A DNA stretch of 64,000 nt from Rachycentron canadum (lineage: Eukaryota > Chordata > Actinopteri > Carangiformes > Rachycentridae): positions 7,171,690 through 7,235,689 of the forward strand of contig CM076651.1 of the NCBI GenBank assembly GCA_038496675.1, written 5' to 3'. A program made the position numbers and the translations under genes. This document shows positions 13,965 to 25,488 of the stretch, in pieces; the stretch's first letter is position 1; each line of letters starts with the position of its first letter. Under the pieces are notes generated by a model that was given only the letters and a program-made list of their open reading frames with translations, made no database searches and was not told the origin of the DNA.

Positions 13965-14480
13965 ATTTTAGTTTAGCATGTTAGCATGCTACGATTTGCT
14001 AATTAGCTCAAAGCTCAACGTAGTATAGCTGAGGCTGATGGGAATGCTATTAGCGCTAAAAGGTAACTGATCATAAATTAAATTAAATTAAATTAAATTA
14101 AATTAAATTAAATTAAATTAAATTAAATTAAATTAAATTAAATTAAATTAAATTTCAGCCTGCTGGAGGCACCAGAAAAGTTAAGTGATCAGCATCTCAA
14201 CTGATCCTGAGAAACATCAATGTCTGGACTAAGTTTAACGGCATCCATTTAATATCCATAGAGCCATTTCCCTCAAGCTACAAATGTCGACCTCATAGTG
14301 GCACTAAAAGGAACGGACAGGAGATCACCAAAGTCTTTGGGATTTACCATCTGGGGAACATGACATGTCAAAATAAAAAGATTTTATGGCAACACATCAG
14401 AAACGTCAGTGTCAGTGGATCAACCAACAGACCAACACTGCCATCCCAACAGTCACGCTTCTAGTGTGGCAAAAACTACA
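13965..14480 (+). repeat. Degenerate teleost interspersed repeat
   Basis: The copy begins with the self-complementary TTAGCATGTTAGCATGCTA and continues through a stretch reading AGCTGAGGCTGATGGGAATG. A second conserved stretch, GGAGATCACCAAAGT, lies near 14,320. It ends with a region rich in CAACAGACCAAC and a GTGGCAAAAACT tail. I recognise these blocks from a high-copy repeat common in fish genomes, but I cannot name its family. A related fragment lies near 56.05-56.14 kb. The copy is diverged and split by an AAATT array. Confidence 0.6.
14075..14154 (+). repeat. (AAATT)16 pentanucleotide array
   Basis: Sixteen uninterrupted AAATT units sit inside the interspersed repeat copy. There is no sequence decay across the array, so it is probably young and length-variable. 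Confidence 0.97.
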
Positions 14481-16247
14481 AAGGCCCATGGATCTTTGGT
14501 GCTATGAATGTGCGGTATTATAGCAAAATTTTCCAAATGCTATAAAAAGAAAGGTAAATTTGATCAACATTTAGAGATTTATCACCATAATATTGCCACG
14601 TAGAAATGATTCAAACCTAAGTCGGCAGGTGTGAGAGCTGAATAATATTGAGATCACTGATACAAATCTGCTGATGCAGTTGTAGACCCGTCCCACTTCT
14701 CAACTCAGACTATGACATCATTGTGACCTTGACTTCCATTGATGCCTGAATTGAACACTAGTCGTAAGGATCTCAGGACTCCTGCACACAGTAAAAGACT
14801 TGTTGCAAAAGCGTCCTAACCCGCCATAAAAGCCTAATGTATACATTTTTTTTTCATCCAAAAACCAATACTCAAAATTGGACAAACAAAGTGCAATTGG
14901 TGAATATTAGGATTCCTACCTCTGAGTGTTTTCTCTTTGGTCCCTTTTTCAGCTTGTTGTAACCAAAAGTTAGGCTCCTAAATTCGTCTCATCCAGTGTC
15001 TGAGTAGATTCACGACAGCGCTTCCAAAATGAGCCTCATCTTTCCGGCAGCATCTGCTTATGGTGATATTTGTCATCTTAATGCGGGTGACAGACAAAAT
15101 AACAGAGGCTCATGTGGCCCATCAGGCTGTCTCAAGCCTGGGTCACACACCTGGCAAACAGGGCCTGAGAGCCTATTATAATAAATCCATTGTGAAATCC
15201 ACACATAAACATAACGTCATCCCCCACTGTGACGAGAGAGGAAAGTGAAACATAGCAGACATGTCATGCACAAGATGGTGGAGTAGGTTTAGGTGTCATC
15301 AGGCAACTATCTCGTAACAATCAGCTGCAGCTTGCTTGAGAGATCAACTTTTTTTTTTTTTTTTTTTTTTTTAATTTCTTTTATTTGTACTGTCGGATGT
15401 TCTGGATTTTAGATGGGGGGGTGGGTTACTGACCTTGTATCCTCACGCTGGCTGGCACGAACACGCACTCTCTCTCTCCCTCTGTCTCACAAAGCTGTTT
15501 CTGTCTGGAACAAAGTCAGTCTATTGTGGACAGGGAGGGCACAGCTTCCAGACACATGTGGGGGATTTAACCCATCACATTCAAGTGACTGGATGGCTTC
15601 ACCCTTCATTGATAAATCATTTGCCAAGACCAGGGTAATTTATTTAATGGGGTGAAGCAAAGTGGAGACATTTTATGTTCAGTAAAAAAAACTGTTTTTT
15701 TTTTTTTTTTAATTACACAAAAACAAGTCTTCATAAATAATAATAATGTCATAAAATGCCCAAATTATACACTATATAGAAACATAATCTGGTCTAATGA
15801 TTTATATTACAATCAACAACACTGAGAAGTGCATTTAAAATAGTAAATGTATCAAATGACTTATATTAAATATATGCAAATTTTGTGAAGCTTTTTATAC
15901 AAAGTGCACAAGAGTGTATATTTCATGTGCATTGTTTGTTCTGAGTGTCTATGTTAAGAAGTAACACAATATACTACATCTATGAGGGGAAACCTCTTAC
16001 AGTACAATCATAGAATTGTATTATATTTGATTCAAAAATCACCTATAAATGACGGTGATTGTTTAAAGATGATCACCCTAGTTGCTTATAATTGTGGAGG
16101 GGAACATGAATGTCTGTAATTCACAGCAATACATGAACTTGTTGAGACACTGTTGAGAACCTGTTTCTGTCATTTTGTCCACAACCTGTGTAGGTGTGCA
16201 TGTGTACATTGCATATGCATGTATCTGTAGATACGCCTTATACCCAC

Positions 16248-19200
16248 TCATACCCATCTCTGTTTCATCTCCCAGGCCCTCTCACTCATCCAATCCTTAG
16301 TTCTGCTTGCAGCTGAGCGCTCTGCCCCGAGCACCAAGCAGAGCCTAGCCAGCTTGGGTCGGTTCCTCTCCAGATAGGTCTGAGTGTCTCTCTGCAGCTG
16401 CTCCAGGGGCCCCGGTCGACTCTCATCCAGGGACACCTCACCACTCAGCATGGGGTTGAAGCGGAAGTAGACATCTGGGGCGAGCAGGTCGTCCAAAAGG
16501 GTGTGAACCCCTTCGGTGTCAGTAGCGCTACAGATCAGATTGCTGATTTTGGCCCTCAGGCTGGTGGAGGTGGCAGGACCCCTCTTTACGTTGTCATAGC
16601 GACCTGTGCCGAGGGACAACACACACTGGAAGGGCTGGTTGGGCCACAACAGATGGCTCTCGTGGACAGCCAAGGCACAGGGGTTGTTCAGGAGAATCCC
16701 TCCATCCTGCAGAGACACAGAAATAAATCTACATGACTTTCTTCAGGGATAATCTACTGTATCATTACTTATTACTGTCTTGATTTCATTTAGATACTAT
16801 ATGAAAACTATGAGGTGGGTATAAAAAAGAATATATTTTATATCCTATATTTTTTTCTTTTAAATAAATAGGAGCAGGTGAGGATCTTTGAACCTTTTCT
16901 CATCCTAGATTTATGTTTCATGCAATTCTTTCCTTGAGGAATGAATTATAATTTTCCTTTTTCGGTTACATTAAAAATGTGGCTTGTGTGTGCAGTTAAG
17001 TGAGTAAAGAATGGCCACAGAATCCACCGCAGCAGCATCACAATAGCAGTGGCATATTGTTGCAATCGCAAAAGGCTGAGTAGTGGTTCTTCCACTGAAA
17101 ACTTTGCAGTTTAGTTTCCTACCTGGTGAATGTCACTTTGTAAAGGGAACTCTTGGAAGTATCCGGGGGCAGCTGAGGATGCTCTCACTGCCTGCCATAT
17201 CTGGTATGCTGAGCCTCCTGCGTAGCGGCTGAGAGAGCCTGGTTTGTGGTTATAGTTGCGGAAGACGAAGGCCTTCGGACTGGTGCCCCAATTAACCACT
17301 GCACTCACGGCTGAAACCTGAGCAGATACCAACAACACCCTGTCTTAAACCCATGCTAGCTCAAATTTCATCAGTTAAAACCACAAGTGCTGCTAATAGT
17401 GGTCTGACCCCAGTGGGTCGCTCTTCTACATCAGCTGTAAACCCATTAATTTAGCTTTTTATCAGCGCCACGAGTCTGAAGAGGATTTTAATCATAAAAA
17501 ATAACTGCTACTGAGATTGCAGTGTTTGTACCTTGGGACTCAACTCATCTCTGGCAGTTTTAATAAGCACTCTGCTTCCCAGCTTTTCTCTAAATAGGAT
17601 AAAAGCAGAAAATTCAGCAAAAGCAAATTATATTGCGGATTTATTGACAAGTAGAGAATTTTTATTTCGATTTTTATTGTTAGAATCTATACCGTAATAT
17701 TGTCTCCCAAGTCTCAGTGTTATAGTAGGAGTGACTCCATCCCATCTTCACTGTGCCAACCAGTGGGTTCTGACGAAACACTTCTGAGCCAAATCGACGA
17801 TACATGTCCGCACACTCCTCTAGAGAAAAACGGGCCAGACCCAGCATGAAGGCTAGAACAGCACCTTTAATAAACACAGAGACAGAAAAGCGAGACACAA
17901 AATTAAAGATTCAGAGTGGGAAGCCTCAAGATGTTGCTGAGAATGCGTCAGATGATGATAATAATAATAATAATAATAATGTTATTTTTAATTGTTGTTG
18001 TTTAGTTGTCTTTTGTCACCTGTGCTCACTCCGCAGATGTAGTCAAACAGCTGGTGGATCTTTCTGCCCGTCTCATCTTCCAGTAGCTTTAAAACCTGCA
18101 GGGGCACCACACCTCTGGAAAAGGCAAAGAGAAAGTTAATTAACAATATGAGGACGAATCCATACATCCCAATATGTGTTGGCATATTATGAATATATTT
18201 AAATGTAAAGAGCACATAGGACAGAGACCATTTAAAACAAGGTTCTGGGTTGAGCTGACGACATTAGTTGATAAATTGGCCAATTTTTCAGTCGTTACAA
18301 TTCAGGATTTGATTAATAAGTATAATCAACAAATGGATCCTAAAGGTTACGATAAGATTTTATCAATTCCTGGAGAAATTCCTGGAAAATTAAATTAAAG
18401 CTACATTGTGAATTAAAAGCAGCCTCACCCATAACAGCATCAACATTAAATGGATGTGAACATACAGCAGCAATTATGAAAACAATAACATAATGTGATA
18501 TACATTATTTTCATATACATCATTCAACATGATGAGCACTTTTACCTTTGGTACTTTGACTATATTTTGATTACAATTCTTTGTACATTGTGCTTTTACT
18601 GGACTGGACTTTACTGGACACTTTGAAAGCGTGGCTTTTGCTTACAGAATTTCTGGGGTATTGTTACTTTCACGTTAGAGTACCTCTTCCACCATTGTGG
18701 TCAAGTAATTTTAAAGCAAAAATGTCAAACATGGATTGTTAGGGTCTGGCACTTTTCTTTGTCTTATATGTTAGTAAACTAGACTGTATATTTTTGGGTT
18801 TGTGAACTTCTTCTTCTGGCATTTCACAGAAGGCAAATACTTGACAGATAAAAAAAAAATAAAAAAATTAGTTGCAGTTCTAGTTTTGTGTATAGCATGA
18901 AAGTAACGTCATCTTTAAAACTGATTTTCTTACAGTTACCTTGTACCACCACCATCAATTGAGAGCACTCTAATGCCACAACCTTTGACTGGATCCACGT
19001 AGCCAATTAGAGCCAAGGTTTCTCTAATGGCACTCTGAAGCGCCTGGTCATCCCTGTAAGTTCGTCGCTTTCTAAACAATGTGACTGCAATTTTCTCCTG
19101 GAAACAGACACATCTTTTAGAATTTACTGGGGTAGGAGCTGATTCTTTCGAGAAACGTTGTTGTTTCACCTCCAACAGACCTGCCACATTACAGCTTTGC

Positions 19201-20958
19201 ATGACGGGTGGCGGATCAGGTGCTCGTTGAGCGCCTCCACGCAGGCAACCAGAGCTCCCGGAGATGAGGCCAGTCCCAGACTACCAATCAACCCACGTGT
19301 GATCTCCTCTGCTTGCCTTCGACTCAAAATAAGCTGGCAAAATACAACCAGAAATGACTTATTAACATTTGTATAATCGTTTGGTTTGGTATATTTTCGC
19401 TTCTCTTACAAGACTAACAAGATTTTAAGAAGCGACTGCACCAACTTGCAGAATCAAGAAGATACTATACAACTTTATCAACTATCAGAAAATTTTTTGG
19501 TTTATATTTTTAATCTATCCTATTCTTAAACAGCGTGAAGTTACTTCATTTGTGATCCAAACCTACCTTTTTATTTAACATTGCTGCAGGTGAGGTCATG
19601 GCAGGTTTTGGCTTATTAGCCTGGGTAAAAGGGCCCAGTTTTAGATAAGCACCCAGCAAGTCAGGGATGGCACTAGTGGGGTGGAGAAGGCAGTCCATAA
19701 AGGTTACAGTCTTAAGTCTCTCAGAGGTAGCAGATCCAGGGCCCATCTCCATTAAAAGATTTCTATGAGCATCCTCATCCAGTCCACTTTGAGCCTTGAA
19801 ATACTGATTGATGTGGTTGGCCATTTGGATATGGTTCTCCCCAAAGTTAGTTGTAATGTGGCTGCTGTGGAAAAGGCCTTGACTTTTAGAGATGATAGAG
19901 TCATCTTGCTTCAGCTGTGACAAAGCACCTTGAGTGTCTGAGGTAGATTTTGTTGACAAGTAGGAGGGAGGAAGGTGCTCTCTGCTGCTCTGAACTTCAT
20001 CAGTAACCTTAGCACCAAAGTAGTTATTGATGTGTCTTGCAAAGTGACGGTAGAGGTTGTTAGATTCCACTGTTGCCTGTTCAGCGCTCAATTTTACTTG
20101 GGTTATTTCGGCTTCTTTAGGAGCAACAGTACAAGTGTTTTGCATTTTTCTCCTCATCTGCCTTCTGTGTGTCCCCCTGGTGGAAGACGTGGTTTGCACA
20201 TTCTCCACTTGCACTTTTGCGAAACCCCGAGAAAAGACTGAGTTAATGTGATTAGAAACGTAACTGTAGCTCTCACCAAATCTTGTTGCAAAAGGGCTGA
20301 TGTGAAATAATTGCAATGCGGACATTTCCTGGGTTGAAGGACTTGTTCCCGAACTCTCCTGTTTGTCTTTGATTTTATTGTCCTGAGTTGTTTCCTTGTT
20401 TCCTTCCTTCCTTTCCTTGCCCTCAGATCCATTTCGATCTCTGGCTGGTCGTTGACTCTGACTACGCCTCTGCGACCTGCTAAGATATTCTGGAGTTGCA
20501 ACAATCAGACTGGCACTTTCAATTACAGGCACAACATCCTTTCTCTGGAAATAAATGTTAATGTGTCTGGACAGTCGATTAAATGATTCACCAAGACGAC
20601 CTCCCAGAGAACTCCAATGACCGCTGTTCTGATCGATGATCCGAATGGGCGCTCTGGCTTTGAGTACATCCCTATTAGAGGATGAGTAAAAACGCACAAT
20701 CTGAAGATGTTTCACTTCTTGGGCAAAATCTCTGCGGACGTGGTAAGAGGTAGAGCCTGTATCGCGGGCATTCCTGTTAAATCTTGAAAGATAAGGAGGT
20801 GACAGCAGCGAATATCTGGTGATGTCCAAGCAAGGTGGTGCTTTGGTCAAATGTGGGTTCCTCCTTAGAAGGATCATGAGGTACCTAATTTTGCAGTATG
20901 ATCTCAAAGACCTGTTCACAGAAGGTGAACACACGTTGGTGCTGAGGTAGCGACCCAT
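16248..20958 (-). CDS. pnpla8: Patatin-like phospholipase domain-containing 8 (calcium-independent phospholipase A2 gamma)
   Basis: Membrane-associated lipase that cleaves phospholipid acyl chains, known in mitochondria and peroxisomes. Exons on the minus strand: 20958-19567, 19333-19181, 19097-18940, 18114-18020, 17864-17693, 17589-17532, 17317-17123, 16706-16248. All phases join, giving 893 residues against about 782 in human. The patatin core shows the glycine-rich loop DGGGTRG (about 563-569), the nucleophile motif GVSTG (Ser about 598) and the second dyad residue in DGG (Asp about 742, followed by ILLNNP). Long stretches such as VGTVKM, SPKAFVFRNY and RASSAAPGYF match PNPLA8. The first exon encodes 464 residues: a basic, Arg-rich N-terminus fitting mitochondrial import, then four copies of a HIN-x-(Y/V)-F motif. 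The protein ends in QRWV, not the peroxisomal SKL known in mammals. The exon-2 donor (GTCTGT) is weak, but it is the phase-0 choice. Confidence 0.95.
17949..17982 (+). repeat. (ATA)n trinucleotide microsatellite in a pnpla8 intron
   Basis: A short run of GATGAT passing into repeated ATA units lies in the intron between the exon carrying GVSTG and the next exon. It does not touch either splice site. Confidence 0.85.
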
Positions 20959-21916
20959 GTTAGACCTGATGTGGTGAGAGGCAATCAGTCAAAGTCCAAA
21001 TGTCACTCCTGAGCCTACGCTGATTTGTGCCACAGCAGCATAATCAACAAGAATCTGGGGGAAAAAAAAAAAAAAAAAACGGGAAAATCAAATATATTAA
21101 AACAAGACGAAGCGTCTACATCTGTGATGACGGCTCTGGGAGGCTGTACTTAGTTAAATGCAAACATGCTCACAATGACAACGCTGATGTTTAGGGATAA
21201 CAAAACAACATACACTATATATTAACTTAAATATATTATTTAATATAATACTTATGCAAAACAAGGGTTCAACAAACGAATTAGCCTGCAAAACAGTAAG
21301 GGCAAAGGTCAAAGAGAGAGCGAGAGAAGTGTCAAAGCGTGAGGGAAGCACTGCATCAATATCTGCCCTGCATGTGAGTTCAGAGTAGAGACACGTGGTG
21401 ACGTCTATAAACAAATCACTCACAGGGTGCATACTTTCACGGTGAGCTGATCAGACCATGTACAAACGACATGTGTCACAATAACCACACACACCTAGTT
21501 TCCTGGTACTGTCCCCTCAGGCATGTAAGATGAAACCTCAGGGTAAATAACAATCAGCCTGCACAGCCTGTAAATAATTTTCTAGCTTTTGTCAATAGAT
21601 CTGTGTCTGGAATATGACACAAAAATGTAAGAACATAGACGACTTTTTTCCTTAGTTGTTCTCGTATCCCCAGTGCATTTGATTGTATTATATTTCTTTT
21701 TAAAATAAAGTTCATATATTAACACTGAGCTATGCGCACAAGCATTGTTTCGATAACACCTTCACAGAGAGAAAGGCAGACTCCTTAGCAGTGCAATAGT
21801 CAAACCTCTACTATGGTTGTTTTCCTCTAATGTAGTAGAAGGTCATGAGCCAAAGTAGCTTAAAGCTCCTCTAACCTTGACAGAAAGTCTCTGATAAAAG
21901 CACACACAAGATTTAC

Positions 21917-22010
21917 CTGAAACACAGCTTCCTCTGTCTTTACACTTCCTCTTCAAACTATTTTCTGTCCTTTGTTGTCTAGTGCACCACATCAGACAAA
22001 CACTCAGAAA
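21917..22010 (-). promoter_or_regulatory. Probable non-coding first exon and promoter of pnpla8
   Basis: A good minus-strand donor (GTTTCAG followed by GTAAAT) ends at 21917 and could splice to a 5' UTR segment just above the ATG at 20958. A CCAAT box in the same orientation lies at 22073-22077, a plausible distance upstream. The transcription start is not visible. The rest of 20,960-23,300 holds no recognised gene, only a poly-A tract near 21,060. Confidence 0.35.
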
Positions 22011-22099
22011 CACTATTTCTACAATGTTTTGACAACTACTTCAATCCCTATGCCATGCAGAGCTGTAATCTTATTGGCTGAGGTGGGCTGGTGTCAAGC

Positions 22100-23292
22100 A
22101 GATCGACCAATGTTCAGTAAGGCCACACAGGCTTAGGGCCCTGTGTTGTCGCTGCTCACTGCCAAGAACGGGTCTAAAATTAGGGAGGGGGAGATAACTT
22201 AAGGGCCTCTGTGAGCTGAGGTTAGTTATGTGACAACACGGCACATTCTCACACACACAGACACACTCCTCCCTCCAAAACAAACAGGGCCTCTTCTTCT
22301 GAGAAACTGGGCACAGGCCTGGTGGTGAACGTGATACAAAATAAAATGCAGTAATGGAACAGGTACGCCTTCGACTGTGCCTGCAAGGACATAATCAAAC
22401 GGTTATTTGCACACCGTAATTTAAACCACTATTTAAAATACATTTTATTAATTTAGTCATGCAATTGCTGATAGAAATGAAAATCGAAATAGAAAAACAA
22501 ATGATTGTCGATCAATCAGTCGGCCAGAAAGGTGTCAACCTTATATCAGTGTGTTTTGCAAACATTAGTGTCCTATAGTCACAGCTTATAGCCTTTTACA
22601 AGCACAGACTGTTCTGCAATGCAGTGTATTGTTGATGATACAAGGTCACACCACTGGAGTCTCTGAATCCGTCAGCCCGGCTCATAGAAGTTACTTGCAA
22701 GGGGTAATTGAGGTTAAAAATATCATATCAACTCAGTAAATGAGGGTTTTTGACTTTTCTTTATTGTCAGAAAAACTCAATATAGATTTTACTCATATAC
22801 TGTAAGAAAAAAAATCTACAGGACTTCCCCGTTCCGTCATAGCTGATATTAGTCTGGACTTACAGTGACATCTAGTGGCAAATCCCTGAAAGTTCAGTCT
22901 ACACAACTGCTTCTGAATGAGCCTCAATTTGAGATAACATGCACAACAGGAAATTGGCTGTACTTTGCTTCAGTGATTTTCAGTCTCATCGCTCTGTATT
23001 TGTTGGGTATTTCTTTTCCATTTTCTGTTGTTGTGTTTTATTTTTATATCCGTTTTTGTATAGTTTAAGTATAACATCATAAATCAATTTTAATATCTAG
23101 GACATTTTCAGCTGTTTCAGCAGGAACTTGTTTTTAGAGTATTTTAGCTTTAATCTTGCAACCATGAATTACTGTCATGATTTTAATGTTTGAATCCTAT
23201 TGAAGCTTGTCCAGTACAATTCATAATTATCCAATGGTTAAAGGGGACTAACCATGTGGTATTTAGCTGGTTCTTCTTCAGAATCTATCAAA
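22100..23292. other. Spacer between pnpla8 and the DUF393 gene
   Basis: Nothing recognisable as coding was found. The sequence is AT-rich with short chance open frames on both strands. The portion just below 23,326 is the short 3' end of the DUF393 gene. Confidence 0.5.
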
Positions 23293-23315
23293 TTTATTAA
23301 ACTTTATACTTTATT
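23293..23315 (-). terminator. Two polyadenylation signals just after the DUF393 stop codon
   Basis: Minus-strand AATAAA hexamers occur at 23310-23315 and 23293-23298, only 11 to 33 bases beyond the TGA at 23326-23328. If used, they give an unusually short 3' UTR. Confidence 0.5.
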
Positions 23316-23325
23316 TTTTCAAGAG

Positions 23326-24684
23326 TCAGTGTTGTTTCTTTTCACAGCGTCCTGTGGTGCACTCCTCCCCACGTCCTGTCCACTTTAAGCGATTCCTGGC
23401 AAAGATGGCGTAGGATTTGTCCATAAATGGTCTCACAGGTGACCACATCATGAAGCGGCCCAACCAACCGAGGCCCACAGCACCGTACATGACTGCAAAT
23501 GCTGGGATCCCACGGTGAACCTACCAGCACACGAGACATTTAGCCACAAAAAAGTCACATAAAATATAAAAGGCTTTGCAAAGTCAGTGGAATGTGAGTT
23601 TACCGCATCTTTCTTATCAATCACATGCATTTCCTCCATGGCCATCTCATAGCTGATGTCCTTATATTTGCCTCCATCATAGCCCGGCAAAGAGATGTCA
23701 ATAAAATCCACTTTTTCGGGCTGATTTCTCTGCAAAAACTGGAGAAACCGGATCTCCGTCACACATATGGGACAAAGGCCATCATACAGCACCTGAAACA
23801 GAGCAGGGTAGGTTTCATATATAAAATAAGCATTTGAAATGTATCCAGTTCCTATAGCTGTCAAATACATCTATGTAAATAAAAAGTTATTTATATATTT
23901 AAATATAAAGCAGAACAAAGTGAAAATACTACTATAAAGTAAGATGCATATATCTCAAAACTGTAAGTACTTAACTAAATGTACTTAGTTAGATTACATC
24001 TCTGCTGTATGATCTATTCATAATTGTAAAGTCAATTAATTTAGACAGATGAAAGTCTGAAGATGGTGGAAACAGCAGTGTGTCAACTAACACGAAGAAT
24101 TATTTTTCAAGTTTGTGATACCATTACTTTTAACTGCAGTTCAACGGCAGGATGAGACTTGAACATTTACTCAAGTGCTGAACATAAATGATAGTTTCCA
24201 GGTTTTCAACTTCACTTGAATTAGCATCTGTGCACTATGCAAAACTAAGCTCCAGCTTTGTAATGTCAAAATACTGCTTATAGGTTTATACATTAGCACT
24301 AATATAACATCACATCATAAAGGTACCATTTTTTGCACAATGGCCACATTCACTTTTAATACTTTAGTTTTTTTGTTGTTGTTGTTGTTTTATGCAAATA
24401 CTCAGGGACCTATTCTTGTAATGGACAGTGGGTATTATTTCTAACTACGAGGTTTCTATGCTTCATTCCTGCACAGTTGCAGTTGTTAGGTCATGACATT
24501 GTGTCTGATGTAACTGATGTAAACTAGCAAAAAAAACACCGAAGACGCTCACCTTTACAGCAGCAGAGTCGGAGCTGAAGGTCCGATGCTGATGTCTACA
24601 CACTCGTGGTGTCACTCTCGCCACCGCCCGTGAATTTACACCCGCGGACAATCTGGCCAAACATATTCTGACCCCGGAAAACAT
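23326..24684 (-). CDS. DUF393 / DCC-family thiol-disulfide oxidoreductase-like protein, probably mitochondrial
   Basis: Three minus-strand exons, 24684-24553, 23792-23604 and 23520-23326, all in phase 0, give 171 residues. Exon 1 encodes an Arg-rich, acid-poor leader ending near HRTFSS, typical of a mitochondrial presequence. Exon 2 begins with YDGLCPIC (CxxC at about 51 and 54), the signature of the DUF393/DCC family, whose fold is thioredoxin-like. Exon 3 carries a hydrophobic GAVGLGWLG stretch and a C-terminal Cys-containing tail. The family is predicted to act in thiol redox chemistry, but a substrate is not established, so function here is inference. An in-frame ATG at 24705 could start seven residues earlier; the ATG at 24684 directly follows a TTTTCAG that could instead be an acceptor. 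The gene lies between pnpla8 and the divergently oriented slc16a7. Confidence 0.85.
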
Positions 24685-25040
24685 CTGAAAACACAATGAA
24701 CCCACCTGGCTACAGTTGCTATACGGCGCTAAGCTAGCGTGCTACCTGTCACCTATAGAGTATCTCTGCTTTGGAGTGGCAAACGCTCGCGTTAGCTAAC
24801 GTTAGCATACACGCGTTGTACAAGCAGTTGAGTAACACGGACGGAGGACGCCCTCTGACGCCATTTATCTCAAAAGGTCGACAGACAGCTTAAACGCTGC
24901 GGCACTCTGTATCCTCGCGTCCAGCATCTTAGTTAGAGGACGGTAATTTCAATCAAAAAAGAAAAAGAAAAGCAGCTAGCAACCGCCGCCACAAATAACG
25001 TTGTTGCTACGTGACGTGTGAGTGGAGGCTGGTGCGAGAG
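24560..25040 (-). promoter_or_regulatory. CpG-rich promoter region of the DUF393 gene
   Basis: CpG dinucleotides are far denser here than in flanking DNA, for example around 24,600-24,660, 24,780-24,930 and 24,980-25,020. A TGACGT core (CRE half-site type) lies at about 25,012-25,017. The region overlaps exon 1 and covers the expected start. It could also drive a divergent plus-strand transcript, but no matching first exon of slc16a7 was seen next to it. Confidence 0.5.
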
Positions 25041-25139
25041 GTCTCACTCCGCTGCTTTTTCCAAGTCAAATACAGTGGAACGATGCTGCAGTCACACCCA
25101 TTTTTTTTTTAACAAACAACCTGTCAAATATCGCATGAA

Positions 25140-25436
25140 ACTCATACTTTACATTAACTTTGTGTCTTCTCTCTCTCTCTAGTTTGTACTTTTCCCTCCT
25201 GTCCCCTCTCTCCCTGTCCTGACCCTGCAGACACCGAATCACTGTTGTCCCTGCTCAACATCAACAATTATGATTAGTTATTTTTACATCCATTACCAAC
25301 ACTACTGTTATTGCATCGTCTGTTATTTTAACCAACTGCTGTTATTGACTGTACTTTTATTTTTAGTATCGGTAATTGCTAATTATCATTAATAATTTGC
25401 ATCTTTACATTATTCCATTGTGTTCTATTTTCTCCT

Positions 25437-25488
<52 letters not shown>

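Larger units (their letters stand above)
12081..16247. other. Intergenic spacer between the neurofascin-type gene and pnpla8
   Basis: No exon with matching splice sites and family resemblance was found on either strand. Open frames here are short and lack protein-like composition. The spacer holds a degenerate interspersed repeat (about 13.97-14.48 kb) with an AAATT array inside it, and poly-T tracts near 12,650, 15,350 and 15,695. The part next to 16,248 is presumably the 3' UTR of pnpla8. Confidence 0.6.

Noticed and set aside
19975..20251. Plus-strand frames opposite pnpla8 exon 1
   Set aside because: Shadow frames antisense to a clearly coding exon.
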